Part shown: positions 25,391 to 37,839 of the stretch, piece by piece
How positions within the stretch are numbered: position 1 is the first letter of the stretch
Layout of the letters: each line of letters begins with the position of its first letter
DNA from: Takifugu bimaculatus
Lineage: Eukaryota > Chordata > Actinopteri > Tetraodontiformes > Tetraodontidae
Direction of reading: 5' to 3'
Assembly (NCBI GenBank): GCA_004026145.2
Contig: CP034975.1
Coordinates: 5,935,955 to 5,999,954, forward strand
Length of the DNA: 64,000 nt
The notes under the pieces: generated by a model
What the model saw: the letters and a program-made list of their open reading frames with translations, nothing else
What the model was told of the DNA's origin: nothing
Database searches by the model: none
Position numbers and translations under genes: made by a program

Positions 25391-25424
25391 TTCATCCACT
25401 CATCCATCCATCCATCCATCCATG
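25391..25424. repeat. (CATC)n tract
   Basis: About seven CATC units. It abuts the donor side of the candidate 42-nt cassette exon, eight bases away. Confidence 0.93.
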
Positions 25425-25431
25425 CACTCAC

Positions 25432-25473
25432 CTCTGTCAGCAGAGCAGCTCGTCTGCCCTGGCGATAAAAATC
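25432..25473 (-). CDS. candidate 42-nt cassette exon in tanc2 intron 1
   Basis: On the minus strand a pyrimidine-rich acceptor (CACCCTTTTTCCTCCTACGA, then TGGTGCAG) and a strong donor (ACAGAG|GTGAGT) enclose 42 nt. Entered in phase 1 from the start-codon exon it is open, reads GFLSPGQTSCSADR and leaves phase 1, so including it would insert 14 residues between SRSS and DGGSE without shifting frame. It is also open in phase 0. I have no memory of such an insert in TANC2. Short exons of this kind can arise by chance in a long intron. Confidence 0.3.
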
Positions 25474-25710
25474 CTGCACCATCGTAGGAGGAAAAAGGGT
25501 GGGCGAGAAGAAAAAATAAAGCAGGGAGGAAAAGCGGAGAGAAAGGGGCAAGAGATGGAGAGGGAGGATAAAAGGGAAAAAGGTAGAGAGAGAAAGAAGG
25601 GCCCAGACGAGCAGAGAGCTCTCCACATATGAGCGGCGAGGGAGGGCGAGCGGCAGGTGTCAGTACACATACACCGACTGCACACACAGACACACAGGCA
25701 ACTCTCTCTC

Positions 25711-25736
25711 TTCCTCCTCCTCCTCCTCCTCCTCCT
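25711..25736. repeat. (CCT)n microsatellite
   Basis: About eight CCT units following a CTCTCTCT stretch. Confidence 0.93.
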
Positions 25737-28700
25737 TCACTCTGACAGCAATAATTCTCTCTCATCCGTCTCCCTCTCTCTCCCCTTTCAGCTGGGGCAG
25801 AAGTCCTTAACTCTTTCACAGCCAGTGAAAAGGACGGATGTGCCTTCACACGCTCTGCTCCGACGTCTCCTTTCCCCATCGCTGCTCCCCATTGTTGGGT
25901 TTTTTACTGCTCAGAGTGACTGTAAAATTGGAATTTCAGGCATTTGCACAAGTGAATATTTCAATCAGACAAAGCAATTGATCTGATTGCCTGTAGGGGA
26001 AAGGAAGTAAACACACTTTTGACACAATTGCCTCAGAAAAGAGTTGCTTCTAATAGATTAGGCAGATAGGAGTAACATGTATTTGGATCTGCCTGTCGGG
26101 CCTCCTGGTGGATTTGGCCGTCTCCTGGCCTACACAGAGCTGCCACTTTCTGCCCCTTCTTTTTGGGATGAGGGATGATGCTATACAGTTTACTTTCTGT
26201 AGGAGCTGACACTTTGCAAATTACAGAAAAGCCTCTTTTTGTTCAGGCGCCCGAAGAGATCATTCTCATTTCCGTGCCAACGTTGCCGAGGTGTAATGGG
26301 GGTCCAGGTTGTTGCACCTCTGAGATGGCTTCGGGGTTAATGACAACGTTTAATTTTTCTGCTTGAATCCAGCTGAGCAGAACGATGCGACAAAGCTGGG
26401 ATGTTTGGTGAAAGTGTCGCCCAAAATGGTGGATTTTTCTGCAGCTTGTATTCTAAAGGTTAATATTTAAATTTGGACATCATTTCATCATGAAAGTGAC
26501 AACTGAAGGGTGTAGATGTGTCTCTCCTTCCATCAAATTCAGCTTTGGTCGCTGCCCAGAATAAACAACAGTGGTCTATTAATAAGACAGATTTGAAAGA
26601 TTCTCAAATAACTTTCGAGCAAATTAGAGCGTGTACATTTTCTGAATTCGAGGCATCAAATACAGGTGAATGAGTAAAGCTGACTTTGTCTACAGAAGCT
26701 ACTTATTCGACTTTAATTTACAGATTATTCCACACAATCCGATGATCATTAATCACAAGACAGATTTAACAATAATGAATAAACATTCAGGGTTATCCAA
26801 AAAACAGTCCAAAAATATATTTTTCATTGATTTGAGGTGAACAGCTGTTTGGCCGTCATTACAGGTAGAGATACGGACAGGGAGCAACGTCTTTAGAGCT
26901 CACAGGGAAGTGAAACACCTCTGGAGAAGCTGCAGAGCAAGCGCATCTCTAAACCATCAATTACCCATCCAAGCAAACAGGAAGGACGAGACCTCCATGA
27001 AAACCGACCTTTCCTAATTCTAATGCACTAATGTACTGAAACATCACCAACGCACCAGTACGAAAAGCCCAAGATCTGTTCCCTCGCACAATTTTGTTAA
27101 AAGTTGCATTTTTAAAATTAACTTTTGGTTTTTACTCGATTAGCACGACCTTCAGAAATGCTCCTTAATCTGAACTGTAAAAAGCCTAATGGAAAGTGTG
27201 GCGATGTGCCATCCTGGTACAGTTTATAATCAAAAAGCAGTATTTGGAAGTCCTTGGAGGAAAGAAAACTGACTTAAGCTATTTCTTTAAAAATTATTTC
27301 ATCAAATATGAACGTCAACCCATTCTCCGTGGTGGATCGTTCCATGAAAAACTGGAATTATCTTGCAAAATTTGACTAAATAAATATTATTCCAGAACAA
27401 TTCATAGAACTAAGGGAAGCAACCATTAAAAAAACTCTGTAAATATTCACTTATATTGTATCAGTTCATCAACGCTGCCAGCAAAAACAGTAAAAGCCAC
27501 AACCTTCCAAACAACTCTCACAATAATTTGTCTAACAACACGACCACTGGGGGCAGAAATCAGAGGAGGAAGATGGACACGCTGAGAAAAGAGACAGTCT
27601 TAATACTGACGGCAGTGGTCAGAGATTTCAGCAGAGATTAGAGCCGTACCACTGCTCAAAACCTGTTCTTGGCTTCATAAAAGAGCTTAATGGTAGAGAC
27701 GGCGCCACGGGACAGCGGGGACGCTTTCCATTTAAGTGTCGCTACTTATGCAGCAGCGAGTGAAATTGGGACATCGGGAGAACAGTCAAAGCCCAGGACA
27801 ATGCCAGTGTCATTGGGATATTAGAGACCCTGCTGTGGGCAGCACGCAGCTGATGGAAGACGCTAACGTGTCGTGCTGGGTTCAGACACGCTTCATATTT
27901 ATGATGGCGGTGGATCCAGGAGACGTACAGCGAGACCGGCTTCGCACCACCTTTGGACATGGGAGCATCGGTGCACAAAGAATAAAAAAACTTATTGAGG
28001 AATTGGATTTGTCACTTTATACTGTGACATGGCAGGAGGGTTCCTTTGGATTGTAGCTAAAAGAAATCTACTGCCGCGTCGCTACAGCAACCATTACGAA
28101 GCTGTTGTCATGGAAAAAGCCCAGGTGAGGCTGATTAAGTCTTCCAGTAATTTTACTAAAGATGGCTGTGGTCCAAAGACAAAATGGAACGCAGCCCTTA
28201 ATAAATACATCATTTACAGCTGTGGGTCTATATTAATAGCATCAAATGAAGATGCAGATGCTATTAAGTGTTCGTAATCCTGTTCCTCCCATCGTCCAAA
28301 AGCCACAGCACCAGTCAAGCCAGCCACGTTTTTGAGGTCACCTGTTGCTATTAAAGAAGGCAACGAAGATTTGGGCTGATACTGAAGGACTCAAAGGAGG
28401 TATTACAGTGAAGGCAGCATGGGCGGATGTGACAGGACTGGTGCGTGAAGTGGTGCTGCTGAAGCAGAATGATGGAGCCATAAGTGCCTCCCACACTTCC
28501 TGAGACAGAAGAGCACCTCGGCTGACTCTTGGAGCCATCATCGAGCAGCACTCTTGACACCAGATATGAATGGTCTTTGACCCTTGACACCTTTTTCGCA
28601 ATGCTGCGGTTGCTCAGAGACCAGGCCACGGGAGCCTGCTGATTAGGTTGCTAACGTCTGGCTCCTTTAGCGCCACCTGATCAACAGATAGATGAACTCT

Positions 28701-31700
28701 GACCTCAGGCAAGACAGGGAAAAACTTCTATACTGTGTTGATTCCCTTGTAAGCTGATGAAACCACAGAAGAGATAAAGTCTTCGAAGCAGCGGCTGTTT
28801 TTAACTTTGTGGACCATCTGCACGCCGTGCTGTGGAGTCGACTTTATAAATGATAATAAGCTTTCCAGACAGGACTGGAGAATGCACAAGGCAACCCCCA
28901 GGGGAAGATGAAAACTCCTGCAACACCTGATCACTCAAGCCCTGATGAGGAAAACAGATCCTGCATTCATTTACACGACAAGACAGAAACTTCAGTACGA
29001 CGAGTAGCTGTTGCCTCGGTACTGGGAAATAAATGTCTCCAGCTGAACGTAAATGATGCGTTACAACAAGGTTGTAGACATCACATTGTTGACCGCGTTA
29101 AACAAAGGTCGGCAGGCTGTCGGCCATATTGATTCAGTGATTTACTGTGTGGTTTCCCGTCAATTTGCATGGGTCCGGAACAACAACAGCGTACCGAGAT
29201 GCTGAGAACTGGCACTGGAAAAGGAAACATTTGCACTGATGAACCTGAAAGGATTTGTATGCAGTCCACCATCACTCTTCATTCCCCAATTCCTTCTAGC
29301 TTCTATATTATTATAGCTAAAGTGACCTTTGCTTTATAGGCTGTTTAACAGGCAAATGCTTATTGAAGTAAGATCCCGCAGTGCATGGAAACTGCCCAAA
29401 GGAAACTACGTAAGAATTGATTGTAAATTAATCTGCACCCAGATGAACAGTTATTAGCTGTTTCACACATCTAAAAACAAATTCTCTTTAATTTAAGGAG
29501 TAAATAAGGAGCTCTTGGCACATTCCTCTGCAGGAGAGCAGCAATGTTCATTATCAAAAACCCGGTCAGCTCAAACATCCACGTTCATTCAGGGTTTCTC
29601 CTTCTGGGCTCATTAATACAGGGAGGAAGGGAACATTCTGTGGAGCAGGAGGTGCCAATCTGTCACATTGTGGAGATCAGCCAGGCTCCACTCATGTTTA
29701 GCTTCTGCTCTTCCTGCTTACATCACTCTCATTGGCGAAATGATGAATTTCTATGCAGTAAACGTGTGTGGCAAACATAAACGGCAATATATATGTAAAT
29801 GTGCATAGGCTGTGCATGTGTTCCAATTACATGTATCAAACTGCAAACCCATCACAAATGGTGCATAAAGATCAAAAAAGACCCCAGACAAATAAATAAG
29901 AGCATTCAATAACCACTGATTGCAACAGATGTGCATTAATAAGTTTTGTAGTGGCTAAATTATTCCACATACAACACAGTGAAGTGATGACTTGTTAAAC
30001 GAGCCACTTGAAAGCTCCACTGGCGGCCTATGCACAGAACTATGGATATTACGTGGTATTTTCCACTTTCTTTATATACAGCATTGTGTGGGTGGTGGAA
30101 GCTAATCTAGGAGTGAGAGAAGGGCTGCGAGAGAAAAGAGCCGCAACTACGAATGGTGTGGTCTGGAAAATCAGTCAAGAGTAATTTTAGCACATCAGTT
30201 ATACAAACAAGTCGGATCAAACCTCCCACAGATAAATGAACATCACAGAAATAAATAAATAGACAATATATCGCATATATATCACTGCTGCTTGTGCCAC
30301 TGCGCTATCGGTCCAGACTCAGCTTGAAGCGTGTTTGCTGATCTGATGATCTTTAATTAGATTTCTCACCACACTGGAAAATGAGCCATCAATTACTGTG
30401 TTGTGATTAGGGGCTTCAATTTGATTCCTGTCAAACACCTTCTGTCTTAAGACTCACCAAATTACTGGAATGTTATGGTGTCTGAAGGCTGGAATGTTGT
30501 GGAGATTTACATCTTGTGCAGCTCCACAAACCTGTTTGAAAATGTACTGGCGATCACAAACGTCAAGGGAGTGCCTTATTTAATCTAAAACAATCTAATT
30601 GGGATCAGTTTAAAAATGAATCACCCGTAAACGGATCCAAATTTAGACCAGTTTAACTTGCAACCGAACGGATTTGGATTTTTCCCGTGCGAGTCCGTGC
30701 GGCACCAGTGTACTTTATTATATTTTACAACCAAGTCAGCCCTAATCTCCGAATGGATCTGAAGAGGAACGTGTGTAAGATGCATCTGCTCTGCTGCCCA
30801 TCTTTCACGCTGCTCATTAGTCATGCAACAGCTCCCTGTCCAGATTCCCACAAACCCTTTCAACCCCATTTCTCATTTTCCAATCAGCCGCTGCCACAAC
30901 GTGTAATTGCAGTGTCAACCTGAAACGCTGTTTCAAGTCAAGAAGCAGTGACTGTAGCAAAAAGAAGATGGCAGTCTGAATCTTTTTTTTTTTTTTTCGG
31001 GAAAAACAAATGCCTTTAAACGCACCTAAATTGGTTAAGCTGGAAGGTTCACAGATGGGACGCTCTTTATCTCTGCTCTCCAGACAGGAGGAGGTTGCAC
31101 ATGGAATTGCCATGGGCAACCGTAGCAGTGAGGCTCAAACAAAAACCTTAAATACAAGCTGAAGTTCCATTTGAGTCTTAGCAAAAAGGCTTGTATCAAA
31201 TATGTGAACGGCCAGAAGCTGGACCGCTTCACACATGTTCTTCCGGTCGACTCACTGCGGAGTGGCTGGATTCATGGCAGCAGACACTGAGGCTAATTCA
31301 ACCATCATTCATTCTAAAAAACAGGGCAGTTTCCACACGATAATAAGAATTAAGATCAGGATAACACAACAGTTTGCCCTCTACTTTCCTCCACTGATGA
31401 CCCAGGAACAATATTAGTAAATCTCTTTTGCACCATAGCAGGACATACTGTACAATAAGATGCACCTGTAAAAATATAGGAAATTCTAAATAGAAATCTA
31501 AAAAAGCCCCATCTGGTACTTGATATTGAATTATATTAGCTGATTATTTCCATACAAATAACACCCTGAGGACAAATTGCCTGAACAATGTACTTTCCTC
31601 AGATAAAACCAGCCAATTCCCTCAGTGCGCCACAGTCCAGATAAATCCATCCAGCACTGTCACAATCACAGCAGCTAATCTGCTACCTAATTTAAAAAAT

Positions 31701-32104
31701 GTCCCATGCTACTTTAGGAACTTGGGGCCTCATGCAAATGTCCCCTGCACACATCAAGGGAGTCTGTGGTTCTAATCTGCGGTTGTCAGATTAGCGGGAA
31801 TATTCCCAGTCAAGACGCTGGGATGCCTGAAGCGCCGCTGCATCGAATGCCAATGAGGAGGGCCTGATCTCACCAGCTCCCATCAGAACCAGACCAGATC
31901 CAGCGTTGCCAGTATGTGCACACAGAGGGAGCCTTGGAGCCAAACCAGCCCTCTCCTTTCTCTGTGTGCTTCCTCTGGGTTCAAACGTGCATGTACGTGC
32001 ACCACTTCACAAACCTTAAATAAGAAGGTCTTAAAATCTGCACATGCTATTGATAAAAATCAAATTTCAAATTTTAATTTCAAAAAATCAGAGTTCAAAA
32101 AGGA

Positions 32105-32120
32105 GGGGGGGGGGGGGGGG
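32105..32120. repeat. G16 homopolymer
   Basis: Sixteen consecutive G after AAGGAGGA. Length may be unreliable in the assembly. Confidence 0.9.
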
Positions 32121-33177
32121 AATGGTTATCCAGAAGGTACAAATGTGGTGTTTATTGATCATCCTGATTGTTTGCAGATGAAGGTTTTAAACAGTCAATA
32201 CACACTGAAAAATAGTGTGCAACCGTGATTGTTTTCATCTTTTTTTTGTTATTATTGAATCGCACTTTATTCAACAGGCATAAGAATCCTCCAAAGCCTC
32301 GAGTACCGAAGTAGTTCCAGCAAAAACAGTTTATTCAGAATAAAAGAATTCAGAATAAACCAATGATGTTTTTAGTCCACTGAGGAACAACGAATCTCTG
32401 AAGATCAAGCGGACTTTGTGAAGAAGAAAATAGGGTTTTTATAGAAGTGAAACATTATTTTCTCCTTAGAGATACATCAATAAATATCTATGTGGTGAGC
32501 GGAATAAAGGTAAGTTAATTGCCATTTTTAAACTGACAGAAGTTTTAAAATGATGACAAATCCCCCAATATATAATAAGAATAATACATTGATACACAAA
32601 GAGCTTAAAATGTGTTTCAGGGACGCTGATACAAAACATTCAGATATTTCAAGCTTTAAAATTCATTCATTCATCCTTTCAAATCAGGTTCTTGGCTGGA
32701 CAAAGCAATGGGACGGCGCTTTGTCACACTACAATGCAGCTTGGAGAAGCTTTGGGAGAGCGTTAGGAGAGCAGAGGTTGTCATAGTGGCCTGGCAATAA
32801 CCTGAAAGTTATTACATTCAGCTAAACGAGAGCTGCGCTGTTACCAAATGAACACTTCAAGCCTCTCCCCAGCTGACGCTCTTGGTGGTGACATCAATCA
32901 GCCCTGCTCCTCCGGGCCGATGCTTCATGAGGTCTGACTGGTCGTAATGTGACAGAACTACAGGTATCGGGTGGCTCAGGTGAACCGGTGACAGGATTTA
33001 ACGGCGTAATGGCTTTTAATCCGCGCATCAAAAACGAAAATGCGTTTTAGAGGCGCGCACTCCTTCTGTTGTTGTGCCACGGCTCTTCCAAAAATAAACA
33101 CTGAATGAATGAACCCCTCCTGTGCGTGGATAGGCGGTGCGTCACTGTTTGCAGGCGGCATCAGTAAACAGACTCAC

Positions 33178-33244
33178 CACTGCTGCGACTCTTGCGGTTG
33201 GCCTTGCCCCCCGTCAGCAACATCTTCAAACTGTTCCTAAACAT
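33178..33244 (-). CDS. tanc2: tanc2 coding exon 1 (start-codon exon)
   Basis: The full exon runs 33282 to 33178 on the minus strand: 38 nt of leader, then ATG at 33244-33242 and 22 complete codons reading MFRNSLKMLLTGGKANRK and on to SRSS. It ends with one extra base before a strong GTGAGT donor at 33177, giving phase 1. The acceptor is CACAG after a run of about twelve C. The start has G at -3, a good initiation context. An in-frame TGA at 49454-49452 in the upstream leader exon means translation cannot begin further upstream in this frame. The peptide is short, basic and Ser-rich, with no signal peptide or membrane segment, matching the TANC2 N-terminus. Confidence 0.92.
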
Positions 33245-33270
33245 GACTGCAGCAGGCGTCCAGGACGTGT

Positions 33271-33282
33271 CTACAGAAAGAT
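33271..33282 (-). promoter_or_regulatory. 3' half of an intron-split four-codon uORF
   Basis: The leader exon ends in ATG (49438-49436) and the start-codon exon begins ATCTTTCTGTAG (33282-33271). After splicing, these form ATG ATC TTT CTG TAG, a four-codon uORF (M-I-F-L) ending 26 nt before the main ATG. It exists only in spliced mRNA that uses exactly these two junctions. Confidence 0.4.
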
Positions 33283-33286
33283 CTGT

Positions 33287-33298
33287 GGGGGGGGGGGG
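33287..33298. repeat. G12 run forming the exon-1 pyrimidine tract
   Basis: On the minus strand this is a run of twelve C ending three bases before the AG of the start-codon exon acceptor, replacing the usual mixed pyrimidine tract. Confidence 0.9.
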
Positions 33299-34839
33299 AG
33301 AAGAGAGAATTGCATCTCAATGTTTTGAGAGAGTGTCAGCTGTGATGTACAAATTACATTTCTAATAATAGACACCAGGAGTTAAAAGCACTGCCAAAGC
33401 ACAAAGCCAGAGGAAAAAAACATTCTTAAATCTTGTAATTATCACCTCTGAAACGGTATTATCAACACATCTACGGCAAATTCATGAATCTCAATGTATG
33501 TGTGTAATAGTGGGGGTCAAACTAGCGCGCAGCATTGGAAACAAAGGTTGTACCAGCATTTCTGCCCATCATGATCCTAAACAGCACAGGTCTGTTTGCA
33601 CTCCTCAGTCAAACACTGTCAATCTGGAGAATGTGGGGAGCAGGAAGCTGCCTCTGCCAGAGGGGAAGAGACAGTTGATATAGTAACGCCGGTTGCCATG
33701 ATACTAAACCAAACTGTGAGGTTCACAAAAGCTTTGATTGAGATGAATTGGCAGGAAGGTCAAAGAAACACACACAATATATTTCTGGCTTCGGTAAAGA
33801 CAAAAGGCCTGGGTGACGTTGCAACGTTAGCTCCAGCTGTCCAAAGGCAGCAGGAGCTGTGAGGTGAGCACACGTGAGTCTTTAAACTGTCAGGGCAGAA
33901 CAACCACAGTCGCATTAGAAACCAGAGTTTGATGATGGAAGGCCTGACTTCACTGCACAACAAAGTGTGTTGTTTGTGTCGTTGTTGCAGCCTGACGGAA
34001 TCCTCGACTAGTTGTTGAAAGGCCCGTTTAAATATTGATTCTTCAACATAGAAATTCTGAATGAATAATCTTAATCATGTCTTCAGACCCAAGCCAGTAG
34101 GTGAAGTTAGGTATTGACTAGTGTTCTGTATTGATCCATTAGCAACCCACCACTGTGATGCAGTAAAGGTTGCTTTGCCTGGACCTTCCCAGGGGTCCGG
34201 TCATTTCGTGTGTGGTCCTGAACTTTAATTAAAAAGTTTAACATTCAGATTCTGCACCACTGTTTTTCAATCTCGTACAGCAAACTGAAATAAAAAGGGG
34301 ATGTTTGGAAGTCGTCTAAAAAGACCCACGCTAGCTAGCTAGCCGGCTAAAGCCCTTTGCTGTCAAGAGACTAAATGTAACTGGGAAAACTGTAATAAAA
34401 CAAGCACAATGTGTGAGTTTTAGAAGTCCAAGGTCACATCAGAATGGCCCTTTTGGCGTGGATGATATACACATTGTTCTATAGAGCAACATTAAGTGGA
34501 GGATTTAGTCCACAAACGGATTTACTGCCAGCAGATAAGGACTTAAACCAAAAGACTGTCTTAATTATATTGAGCAGCTTGCTTTGTTCCGCTAATTCCT
34601 CCCCTCAATCTCCCCACCCTCCGACCCCACCATTGTACACATATCTCTGCTGCCTGCTGTAGCTCCTAAAAAGCACGGCAGCAGATGTTCTCCATTTAAT
34701 GATTCAGCAAAAAACCAAGGGATGAGCTCCAGCTGAGGACCCAAACAAGAAAAAAACAGGGCGACGTGGAAAACGAATCCCTTAAATAAGGTCCAGAATA
34801 AGACGGAAAACGGTGGAAATAAATGACACCAATCATTCA

Positions 34840-35010
34840 CCAGCTATTAATAAGTTTTGCTTGTTTAATTTTATTAATAAATCCACAGGGTCTGTAAAGC
34901 TTGAATGTAATGCAGCTAATAACAATGACCCCATTAGGCTGTTGGAAATGTGGCGTTACGTCATTTTTATTATTGTGTTATTTGCCATAAACTCGGGGCG
35001 TATTTCATAA
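34840..35010. promoter_or_regulatory. AT-rich candidate conserved enhancer
   Basis: Dense homeodomain-type cores (TATTAATAA, TTTAATTTTATTAATAAA, GCTAATAACAATG) followed by GTTACGTCATTTTTATTATT, which holds a CRE/bZIP-like TTACGTCA. This resembles developmental enhancers in composition; conservation cannot be judged from one sequence. Confidence 0.22.
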
Positions 35011-36174
35011 TTCTACTGCTCATAAAAAGGACATCCTAGCTGGTCTGCCTTACCGATCATTTTTGACCTTGTCTGCAGTCGTACCGCCGTTTTCGGGTTC
35101 ACTCAATCACACACTATGAAAACTGGCTCCTGATGCGAGTCCTTGAAGGAAAGGCTGACAGTCTGTCCGCGAAAATTTAGCCCTGATCCTGAAATAATTG
35201 TTCTCTACACGAAGAGCCTCCAAGCAGTTCAAATCAGACACGTTACCAACTTCTGAAGTCACCGTCTTGGCAACTGAACAGAGCGTGTTAATTGACATTG
35301 CTATTGACATCACACTGCTTTAACTTGAGAAAATTAACCTAAAAATCCACCAATTATACATGAGGGCACAAAACTCAACGTGCAGCTTTACAATCCTAGA
35401 AGGAAACAGCTCGACGGACGCTGGTTTTCTCCCAACAAATGACGACCCAGTAAATGTGAGACTCTAGTCTGGTTATTCTACTCACTTCATTAAGTTGCAT
35501 AGCTGAGGATCAGGTGGGTTTTAATTGTAAATACGAAAGATTTTTTGTTGAGAATACCTCACATAGGTGCTGCTTTTAATGGAAGTTGAAGATTCATTCA
35601 TTTCAAGAACCAGAAGAACTCAATTATAGGGACGATTTTAACGGTCTATTTATCTGATCTTCATCTGAGATCTCTACACCCTGTTGATGTGATTGTTTGT
35701 GTTTGTACCGGTAATGTGAACACAGAACATAATTAACTTACAGCTAAACATCAATAACTTTTTATCTTTGTCTAATTTTTTATTGGCCTGGGAGACACTG
35801 GCAGGTTTAAGAGGTTTATTAGGGGGTTTTCCATTCTGAAGAGGGAAGCTAAAGCTGTAAATCCTAAAAAAGTAAAAGTTTGCCTGCATTTTGTATCTTC
35901 AAAAGTCATGAGAAAGTGTCTGGACCAAAGAAAAGATGGAGCAGAGAGTTTAAAGTGGCAGAAAATTTAAATACCGGGTGAGGTCTCAAACAATTGTCCA
36001 TAAATAAAGTACTTGGGGAAGTGAACAAGGACGTTCCATCACTGCCCATACGTGCGAACACTCCAGTGAACTTGTGATGGATCTGACTGGAACCTCTCAG
36101 ATGTGGGACATCAGGAGTTAATAGCCAGATTAATCACAGCGATGGCTCCAGCTGCTTCGCGCTATGATGACACA

Positions 36175-36345
36175 ACTGATCTCTCCACCGGGTGGAGGGG
36201 GAGACGAAAGCGCATTAGTCACCGCAGAAGCAGCGGCGCCGGTTCACGGTGGTTGAGCGATGACACACGCCAGGTGTGATTTGCTCGCGGCAGATTTTTC
36301 ACAGGGCGAGCGCGCGGATTGTGGACGCTCGCTGATCGTCACCAT
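36175..36345. promoter_or_regulatory. compact CpG-rich island in leader intron
   Basis: About twenty CpGs in 170 bp (GCGGCGCCGG, GAGCGATGAC, CTCGCGGC, GAGCGCGCGG, CGCTCGCTGATCG), far above the surrounding intron. It lies 2.9 kb upstream of the start-codon exon on the minus strand. It could be an alternative promoter or enhancer; no clear splice donor is seen. Confidence 0.35.
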
Positions 36346-37839
36346 CGCCCAAGAAAAGTAGCGAGATTAAAGCAAACTGAATATGTGGAGTGGCCAACTG
36401 TTATGTAATTAAAGGCCACACTTCATAAACGCAGATGTTCGGCCACTACACCAAACAAAGGATCCTTAAAGGACAACAAAGGATGAGCGAACACAGTAGA
36501 ATTCCCCCGTTACGGGATAAACAGTGTTTTATCTTATGGTATTTATTGATGGATACTGCAAATCTACACCTACAGTCATAACTGTGTTTGAACAATTGAT
36601 TTAATATGTCAGGGTTTGTACACTCGTATTTGCTTTAATGACTTTCAAGAATACCTTTTAGCTACGTAAATCTTCATTCAAGAGCAGTAATGAGGAGCGG
36701 GCTTTCTGACGCAGAGCCTTTTCTTCTCCCCTCATTGATATTAATCATCCAGCCTTTCTGTGACAGGATGTAGACAGAGGTAAGAGAGCGTCAGATGGCA
36801 GCGGGTCACTTCTATTTGCATGCGCAGACGTCTCGAGCGATTGAGTCAAGGCCATGCAAGAACATCTCCGCACAATTCACCATAGCATCACCTCGGTATA
36901 AATTATGAGCTGCGAGCAGCTTATTATGTCTGTTCAGGTTTGCCCGGAGGCTAGGAGGCATTCTGTGCTTACAATGCTAAATCAAATTCATGATTCTAAA
37001 AGTCATGATTTTATAAGTAGGCTACTGCAGCTGAGAATGAAAGTACTGAGGACTCCACAGTCCGGGCCCATAAATCTTTTTCTATATGCATAGTGGTGCG
37101 CTAACCAGGCAAGGCCGGAGCAGTTTGCTAGCTGCTAGAGCAGAAAATAGGGGAAGAACATTACCATCCACTTGTAGGAGGCAATCAATGTATGCAATCT
37201 TAGAAAACAGGATACTGAGTAGGCAAGTAAGCACGCATGGACTGACAGGGTCGCCGTAGCAAGATAACCAAGCCCCCAGAAATCTCCCATAGACACACAG
37301 CAAAGGCAACGTTTCATCAGAGGGTGTACACGCACACACGCGCACACACAAACCTTTCATTCCCACTCTCTCTGACCCTGTGTACCGGCCTTTGTGAAGG
37401 GAAGCCAAGAACCAGCATGCTCTCCCAGATAATGTGCGTAAGCGGATGCAGGCCTTCTCGGGCTTTTCCACAGCTTGGCCATAATGCTCCTCCACCATGT
37501 TAGGAAGCACTTAAAGGCACATTCACCAGCCCGGCGTGATGGCCGGCTTTTATCTGGGGGACCAAAACAGTGGCGCACTTGTTTGTTGTGATGACATACT
37601 AAAACAGGTTGCCAATTTCCTAAAGGGACACACAAAGGCGGCTTCAAGGTCTCGAAAGCAGGGCAGAGAACTTAATATTTATTTACTACAACTGCTTTAA
37701 GAGCCTCAGTCATTAAACCTTATGATCGGATGATAAAGGATTATCTTACCTTCCCCTTCTAGGTTTAAAACCTTTCTATACGATGAAATAAATGATCAAA
37801 TCAGAGCTCCATCCTGCTTTTCTCTCTTAAAAATACAAT

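Larger units (their letters stand above)
15809..33177 (-). other. tanc2: tanc2 intron between coding exons 1 and 2
   Basis: A 17.4-kb phase-1 intron. It holds the two candidate cassette exons (22.8 and 25.4 kb), several microsatellites, small CpG-rich patches near 20.4 and 22.7 kb, and the inverted repeats described separately. 26.0-32.0 kb shows no gene and no clear repeat; open frames there (for example 27736-28277) lack any recognisable domain. Confidence 0.75.
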
